Part shown: piece by piece, positions 58,896-64,000 of the stretch
How positions within the stretch are numbered: position 1 is the first letter of the stretch
How the letters are laid out: each line of letters starts with the position of its first letter
From: Ursus arctos
Lineage: Eukaryota; Chordata; Mammalia; Carnivora; Ursidae
Length of the DNA stretch: 64,000 nucleotides
Assembly (NCBI RefSeq): GCF_023065955.2
Contig: NW_026622886.1
Coordinates: 8,814,001-8,878,000, forward strand
Direction of reading: 5' to 3'
Translations under genes and position numbers: made by a program
Notes under the pieces: model-generated
Seen by the model: the letters and a program-made list of their open reading frames with translations, nothing else
What the model was told of the DNA's origin: nothing
Databases searched by the model: none

Positions 58896-59095
58896 GGTTG
58901 GTGGATAGGTAGAAACTGCACCATAACCCAAGCAAAGTACCAGGAAGACGGAACTAGAGTTCCTTTCCCTTCCTTGTGTCTCTTTCTCCTTTCAAATTCC
59001 ACACAAGGGAGTTAATGAAGATTATCATTGGGATCCAAGGCTAGGAATCAATCAAATCTTTCTTGAGTGATTGCTATATCCCTCTTCTTCGAATT

Positions 59096-59280
59096 TTTTT
59101 TAAAGATTTTATTTATTTATTTGACAGAGAGTGAGAGAGGGAACACAGCAGGGGGAGTAGGAGAAGGAGAAGCAGGCTTCCGACTGAGCAGGGAGCTCGA
59201 TGTGGGCCTCGATCTCAGGACTCTGGAATCATGATCTGAGCCAAAGGCAGACGCTTAACAACTGAGCCACCCTGTTGCCC
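59096..59280 (-). mobile_element. Carnivore SINE (SINEC)
   Basis: Reverse orientation: 'aagattttatttatttattt', 'gcctcgatctcaggactctg', 'aactgagccaccctgttgcc'. Diverged target-site duplication (CCTCTTCTTCGAATT / CCCTTCTTGGAATT) at about 59081-59095 and 59281-59294. Confidence 0.93.
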
Positions 59281-59307
59281 CCCTTCTTGGAATTCTAAAA
59301 ATGGAGA

Positions 59308-59488
59308 GGGGTGCCTGGGTAGCTTAGTCGGTTGGGCACCTGCATTTGGCTCCAGTCATGATCTTGAGGTCCTGGGATCAAGCCCCAAGTCAGGCCCCTG
59401 CTCAGTGGAGAGTCTGCTTCTCCCTCTCCCTCTGCCCCGCCTCGCCCCCACTCTCTCTCTCCCCCTCTCAAATTTAAAGAAAAAAAAA
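59308..59488 (+). mobile_element. Carnivore SINE (SINEC)
   Basis: 'ggggtgcctgggtagcttag', CT-rich body, 'aaatttaaagaaaaaaaa'. Perfect 14-bp target-site duplication TCTAAAAATGGAGA at 59294-59307 and 59489-59502. It sits 27 bp from the opposite-strand SINE. Confidence 0.96.
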
Positions 59489-59502
59489 TCTAAAAATGGA
59501 GA

Positions 59503-60055
59503 AGTACAGTCCCTGTCCACTAGGAACTTCTGCTCCAGGTGGGGGATCCAGCCAGGAAACAGACACCACTCTAGGTGCTTCCATCTGAGGAAATCTAATA
59601 CAAAGAATCAGTTACAGAAGAAATGGCAGAGCTGAGGAGCTACATGGGACAGGAAGGAGTCCACTAGGAAAGCAGCACCAGCAAGAAGGTGCTACCAAGC
59701 CTAGGGCTGGAGGGACAGGGAGAAGACGGTGTTACCAGAACTCAGAAGCCAGGCGGAGCTGGACAGAGAAGGATTGAAAAATTCCAGGCTCTTCATGGTC
59801 CCCCACTCCCCATCTTCTGCCAGTGCCTTCCATTAGCCAAACCCAGCAAGAAGCTGGCGGGTGAGGGAGTCTGGGAAAGGTAGTTCCTGTGATACAAAGG
59901 AGACAAAGCAGGTCAGGAGAAGGGCAGGTATGGATATGAGCAGAACCAAGCAAAGGACAAGTTCAGGAAGATAAGAAGATTATTTCAAGACATGTATCTA
60001 TGATGGAGTGACCCAACATAATGCTACAAACATGGAGAAGTGGAAGCTTTGATTC
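59503..60055. other. Unique upstream sequence
   Basis: Nothing recognised. Confidence 0.4.
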
Positions 60056-60330
60056 TGTCCCCTCTTCATTCCCACAGTCCTTACCTGGTAAAATAATTCA
60101 TCACCTGCTGTTGGGGCTGTCCAGTCTCATTCACTGCCATCTACCCTGGTTACCTGCCTCCACGCTCTCTACAAATTAATAATAGTTTCTTAAATACGCT
60201 GTGTGTCTTCATTCATGCTGTTCTCTCTGTATTGAATACCCCTCTTTTTTTCCCCTCATTGGACTCCTATGTATCCTTCAAAGCCCATCTCAAATGTTAC
60301 CACTTGGTAAGAGCTACCACACTCGTCCTG
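60056..60330 (+). repeat. L2/L3 LINE fragment
   Basis: 'cattcatgctgttctctctg', 'ccttcaaagcccatctcaaa'. Confidence 0.6.
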
Positions 60331-60444
60331 TCCTGCCCTATAGAACTAGCCTTTCTCTTTGCTCTGTTTCTTTGAAACAGCCCTGATCAAAAATTATTAG
60401 CTATTGATATCATTGTCAGCAGCTGCAACAGCCTTCTGCTCTTT

Positions 60445-60700
60445 TCTCTGTGCTAAAGAGCAGTAGCTAAGAGTGTAGACTTGAGGTCATAAAGATCCAC
60501 GTTTACCAGTGGTTGGCTGTGTGGTTTCTAGATAAGTTTTTAACTTCTGAGTTTCTATTAATTTTTTATGTGGGGAAAATCATAGCGCCTCCTAACTTCA
60601 CAGAGTTTTAGCTACATGAAACAATGCATGTAAATACTTAGCACAGCACCTGACACATAAAAAGGCTCCATGCAATAAATACCAGCTACTGTCATGTAAT
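60445..60700 (+). repeat. MIR SINE, nearly full length
   Basis: 'gagcagtagctaagagtgta', 'ggttggctgtgtggtttcta', 'gcacagcacctgacacataa'. Confidence 0.85.
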
Positions 60701-60716
60701 CCTAATCTTTTAGCTA

Positions 60717-60738
60717 ATGATGATGATGATGATGATAT
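60717..60738. repeat. (GAT)n microsatellite
   Basis: About seven ATG/GAT units. Confidence 0.9.
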
Positions 60739-60889
60739 CGTATATATTGATTTGTAAACTACTTTTTCTTTTCCCTGTCCTTAAATGTTTTTTACATTTT
60801 CCCACCTTTCTATTTTGAAATTTTCTAAACAGAAAAGTTGATATCACCCCCATCCGCCCTTCACTCAGATTCACTATTGCTAACATTTG

Positions 60890-60955
60890 CTTTCTCTCTC
60901 TCTTTCTCTCTCTGTGAAGGGTGTGTGTGTGTGTGTCTGTGCAAACATGCATGTG
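60890..60955. repeat. (TC)n then (GT)n microsatellite
   Basis: TCTCTCTCTTTCTCTC followed by GTGTGTGTGTGT. Confidence 0.9.
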
Positions 60956-61007
60956 TGTATATGATATAATGTTCCTTTCTTCCTGAACTATTTGAAAGTA
61001 AGCTGCA

Positions 61008-61669
61008 CCACTCTGGAAAACAGTGTGGAGGTCCCTTAAAAAGTTATAAATTGAGCTACCCTATGACCCAGCCATTGCACTACTGGGTATTTACCCCAAA
61101 GATACAGACGTAGTGAAGAGAAGGGCCATATGCACCCCAATGTTCATAGCAGCATTGTCCACAATAGCTAAAGCGTGGAAGGAGCTGAGATGCCCTTCAA
61201 CAGATGACTGGATTAAGAAGTTGTGGTCCATATATACAATGGAATATTACTCAGCTATCAGAAAGAACGAATTCTCAACATTTGCTGCAACATGGACAGC
61301 ACTGGAGGAGATAATGCTAAGTGAAATAAGTCAAGCAGAGAAAGACAATTATCATATGGTTTCTCTCATCTATGGAACATAAGAACTAGGAAGATCGGTA
61401 GGGGAAGAAAGGGATAAAGAAAGGGGGGTAATCAGAAGGGGGAATGAAGCATGAGAGACTATGGACTCTGAGAAACAAACTGAGGGCTTCAGGGGAGGGT
61501 GGGGGAATGGGATAGATTGGTGATGGGTAGTAAGGAGGGCACGTGTTGCATGGTGCACTGGGTGTTACACGCAACTAATGAATCATCGAACTTTACATCA
61601 GAAACCAGGGATGTACTGTATGGTGACTAACATAATATAATAAAAAAACATTAAAATAAAAAAAAAAAA
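61008..61669 (+). mobile_element. Young carnivore L1, 5'-truncated
   Basis: 662 bp of L1 3' end with 3'UTR and poly(A). Perfect 13-bp target-site duplication AAAGTAAGCTGCA at 60995-61007 and 61670-61682. Oriented opposite to ABTB3. Confidence 0.97.
61113..61382 (+). pseudogene. L1 ORF2 C-terminal remnant
   Basis: 89 codons ending SLIYGT, including WKELRCPSTDDWIKK and YYSAIRKNEF. The frame upstream carries an in-frame TAA at 61047-61049, so this is a broken copy. Confidence 0.92.
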
Positions 61670-61699
61670 AAAGTAAGCTGCAAAGACCGTGACATTTCA

Positions 61700-62230
61700 G
61701 CACGCATCCCACAGTATATATATACTACATTCTCCCACAAAGCAAATCATTATCACACCTAAGAAATAGCATTGATGTATTAACATTATCTAACATACAA
61801 TTTGTATTTCAGTTGTCCCCCAAATTATCCTTTATAGCGGCTTTTCCTTACATCATCTGATGACTACATAGAATTCTACTGAATGGATGTCCAATAGTTT
61901 GTTCAATGAATCTATTATTTTTCGACATTTAGGTTTTTTCCAATATTGTATAATTGTACACAGTTCTGAAAAAAAATCTTGACAGCTATTTTTTTAAGTA
62001 TATTTGACTTATTTCCTTGGGAAAAATTCCTACAGTACAATTTGGTCCAAGGCAATGCAGCATTCTAAGAGACTGATGCAGGATGCTAACTTGCCCTGGG
62101 AGAAGACTGTACCACTTTAAGCCCACCAGCAGTGTATGAGTGTATCTCCACACCATTGAAACCACTGCTAGTATCATTTCTATATTTATCAACTGAATAA
62201 GAGAAATAATAACTAACATTTATATGTCAT
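61700..62230 (-). mobile_element. Old L1M fragment (reverse)
   Basis: 'tcagttgtcccccaaattat', 'gacatttaggttttttccaa', 'ccttgggaaaaattcctaca', 'ccaccagcagtgtatgagtg'. Confidence 0.6.
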
Positions 62231-62450
62231 TTCTAACGTGCAAGGTGCTATTCCAAGAATATGACATACATCAACTTGCCTCGCCCTTGTAATTACCCTA
62301 TAACCTTCGTTTTGCAGATGAGGAAACTGAGCAAAGGGAGTTTCAGCAGCTTGCCCAAGGTCACACAGCTAGGGAGCAGCAACCCGGGGAGCCCGAATCC
62401 AGAGATTCGGGTCACGATCTACCTTATACTATTACCTCTCAGTACAGTGC
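62205..62450 (-). repeat. MIR SINE (reverse)
   Basis: 'ttttgcagatgaggaaactg', 'cttgcccaaggtcacacagc', 'cccgaatccagagattcggg'. One of the best-preserved copies in the window. Confidence 0.93.
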
Positions 62451-63130
62451 CTAACATTTATTTGATCAGCCCAGAAACTGAATCTTTTCACATATTTGTC
62501 TTTTATATTTTTGCTTGTGAGAATATCCTGTTTACATCATTTACTTTTTGGGGGGGGTGTTGCCCTGAGATGTTCATCTTTTTCTTAGTAATTTTTAAGA
62601 ACTTATAAAATAAAAATATAACAGTTTCTCTGTATTGCAGGTAATTCTCCACGGCTTGACATTTTCCCCTTTAAATTTATTTATTTACTTGTCTGTTTGT
62701 TTATCCATCTAGCATAAGATTTTTATCTTCTTATAGTTAAATTAGTCAATTCTTCTGTTTAAGTTCGCTAAGGGAGAAAAGTCTGTCCTACTTTCTAGAG
62801 GACAAACATTATCTGATATTTTATCTTGTATCTTCACATTGTACTTTGAAGTCCTCAATTCATCTCGTTTCTCTGCACCTTTGCCAACACCCGCACTGCC
62901 TTATTTCTAAGGCAGACCCTAAATACCTTCCAGGAGTAGAAATGCGACATTGTTTGCTGAGAGGTTGGTCCAGGGCCATTTATTACTTTATTAAATCTGG
63001 AAAGGTCACGTGCATTCCTAAGGGACAGTGCACCAAAGACAAAACAGGATTGCCATTTCAGTCTGTTTCCTAAATGAGCTACCCTTTCCCCCTCCTGCTT
63101 TCCATCCCAAATATGAAACGCTTGGTACAT
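62451..63130. other. Unassigned AT-rich upstream sequence
   Basis: No gene; possibly old LINE sequence but not assignable. Confidence 0.35.
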
Positions 63131-64000
63131 GTTAGACAGTTAAGACAAAAGCCCTATTTCTCTGGCCTTCTCTGAGGCGGGCTATATGGGGAGAGCAGTG
63201 GTAGTTGAGGGAAAAGCATGCCAAGAATTCATTTCAATTTGAAAGACCTTTTCAGGGTTTTATTTATTCCGAGAGTTCTTTAAACATTTTAAACACAGTC
63301 CGATGAAGTGTTTCAGGCACTGTTTCAATAACGATTATGTCTCCTCTCCTTGAGGACAATGCCTTGCTTCAATACACATTAGTGTTTTCAGTAGACCTTT
63401 GATTTTAACATCAGCCAATCCCATTCTTCCTCTCCTTTGCTCTTTGCCCAAATATTGTGGCTGAAACCATTACTCACAAAATGAAACAATTAGCGTATTT
63501 CCAAAAATACTTCATTAGAAATACAGCAACCCCATCACCCAAGCAACAATTTGGTGCTTGTGGCGCCTTACAACTTAGCAGATAATCAGTCAACGTTTGC
63601 TAAGCAAATTAGCAAAGCGTGCATGGGGTCCAGGGAAAGAAGAATAGCTATTAAGTCTATAATGAACAAAGGGGGCATACTCTGAAATTTTTGCAGGGGA
63701 GCTTAATCCTTTGAAATTACAACTTTAATTCATTTACTCATTTAGCTAATAGAGAATTTTCCAATGTGTGTTCCATAAAACATTTGCCCTATGAAATGCA
63801 GAGGAAAAAAAAGAGTTGAAAAGTTACAGACCCATTCTCCCTCTCAGTAGAGACTCAGGATGAACTCTTGCATATTAAAAGCTCTGCCTCTTCCCACAGC
63901 ACAGAAACATGTTTAAATTAACTTAAACCCCATAAGGGCAGAAGTCAGGTCTGCCGTGCTCACAATATGTCCCAAGAGCTTCATATAATGCTATTAGATA
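63131..64000. other. Repeat-free AT-rich upstream sequence
   Basis: No repeat family or gene recognised in 870 bp, unusual for this window. It contains CCTTTGATTTT (TCF/LEF-like, about 63396-63407), AACAATTAGCG and several TAAT cores. Candidate distal regulatory sequence for ABTB3; motif evidence only. Confidence 0.35.

Overview
This is mammalian nuclear DNA, very probably from a caniform carnivore and most likely a bear-type genome (Ursidae). The evidence is the repeat content. There are nine tRNA-derived carnivore SINEs (Can-SINE/SINEC), several carrying the 'ggcgcctgggtggctcag' head and the 'gatcccggcgt' variant body that I associate with giant panda and bears. There are also three carnivore-type young L1 3' ends. 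The genus assignment is inference.

Only one protein-coding gene is recognisable: ABTB3 (BTBD11, ankyrin repeat and BTB domain containing 3), on the minus strand. Its large first coding exon occupies 53242 down to 52099. It starts with an ATG in a good Kozak context, has an in-frame stop just upstream, and ends at a consensus GTAAGT donor. It encodes 381 residues plus one nucleotide: the N-terminal motif, the histone-fold-like region, and a Gly/Ser/Pro, poly-Ala and poly-His linker. The ankyrin and BTB exons lie outside the window. Everything below 52098 is therefore the start of ABTB3 intron 1, and everything above about 53.9 kb is upstream intergenic DNA. A CpG-rich promoter region (about 51.5-53.9 kb) covers exon 1 and holds GC boxes, a CCAAT box and a D-box-like octamer.

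Intron 1 (1-52098) is a mosaic of ancient MIR and L2 fragments, old L1M pieces, MaLR/MLT-like LTRs (one apparently a near-complete LTR-internal-LTR element at about 44.56-46.58 kb), hAT remnants (MER5A, MER20-like), and younger SINE and L1 insertions with clear target-site duplications. Between these are unique stretches. Two insertions are nested informatively: an L1 inside a long L2 (38.1-39.0 kb) and a SINE inside an old L1 (6.6 kb). Upstream of the gene (54-64 kb) there are L2, MIR and L1 fragments, an inverted pair of SINEs at 59.1-59.5 kb, another young L1 at 61.0-61.7 kb, and a repeat-free AT-rich tail.

Items that stand out: (1) a ten-codon upstream ORF overlapping the ABTB3 start codon, and a perfect-looking splice donor 13 nt into the ABTB3 coding sequence; (2) a 228-bp imperfect palindrome at 28780-29007 with 103-bp arms; (3) a 476-bp processed retrocopy of an unidentified transcript at 39898-40373, with poly(A), a correctly spaced AATAAA and a 13-bp target-site duplication; (4) a SOX-dimer-like dyad beside a paired-homeodomain P2 palindrome at 24150-24219; (5) an exactly duplicated 21-bp block at 30-bp spacing within the poly-Ala-coding part of ABTB3. 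I see no prokaryotic-style system, CRISPR array, rRNA or functional tRNA gene.
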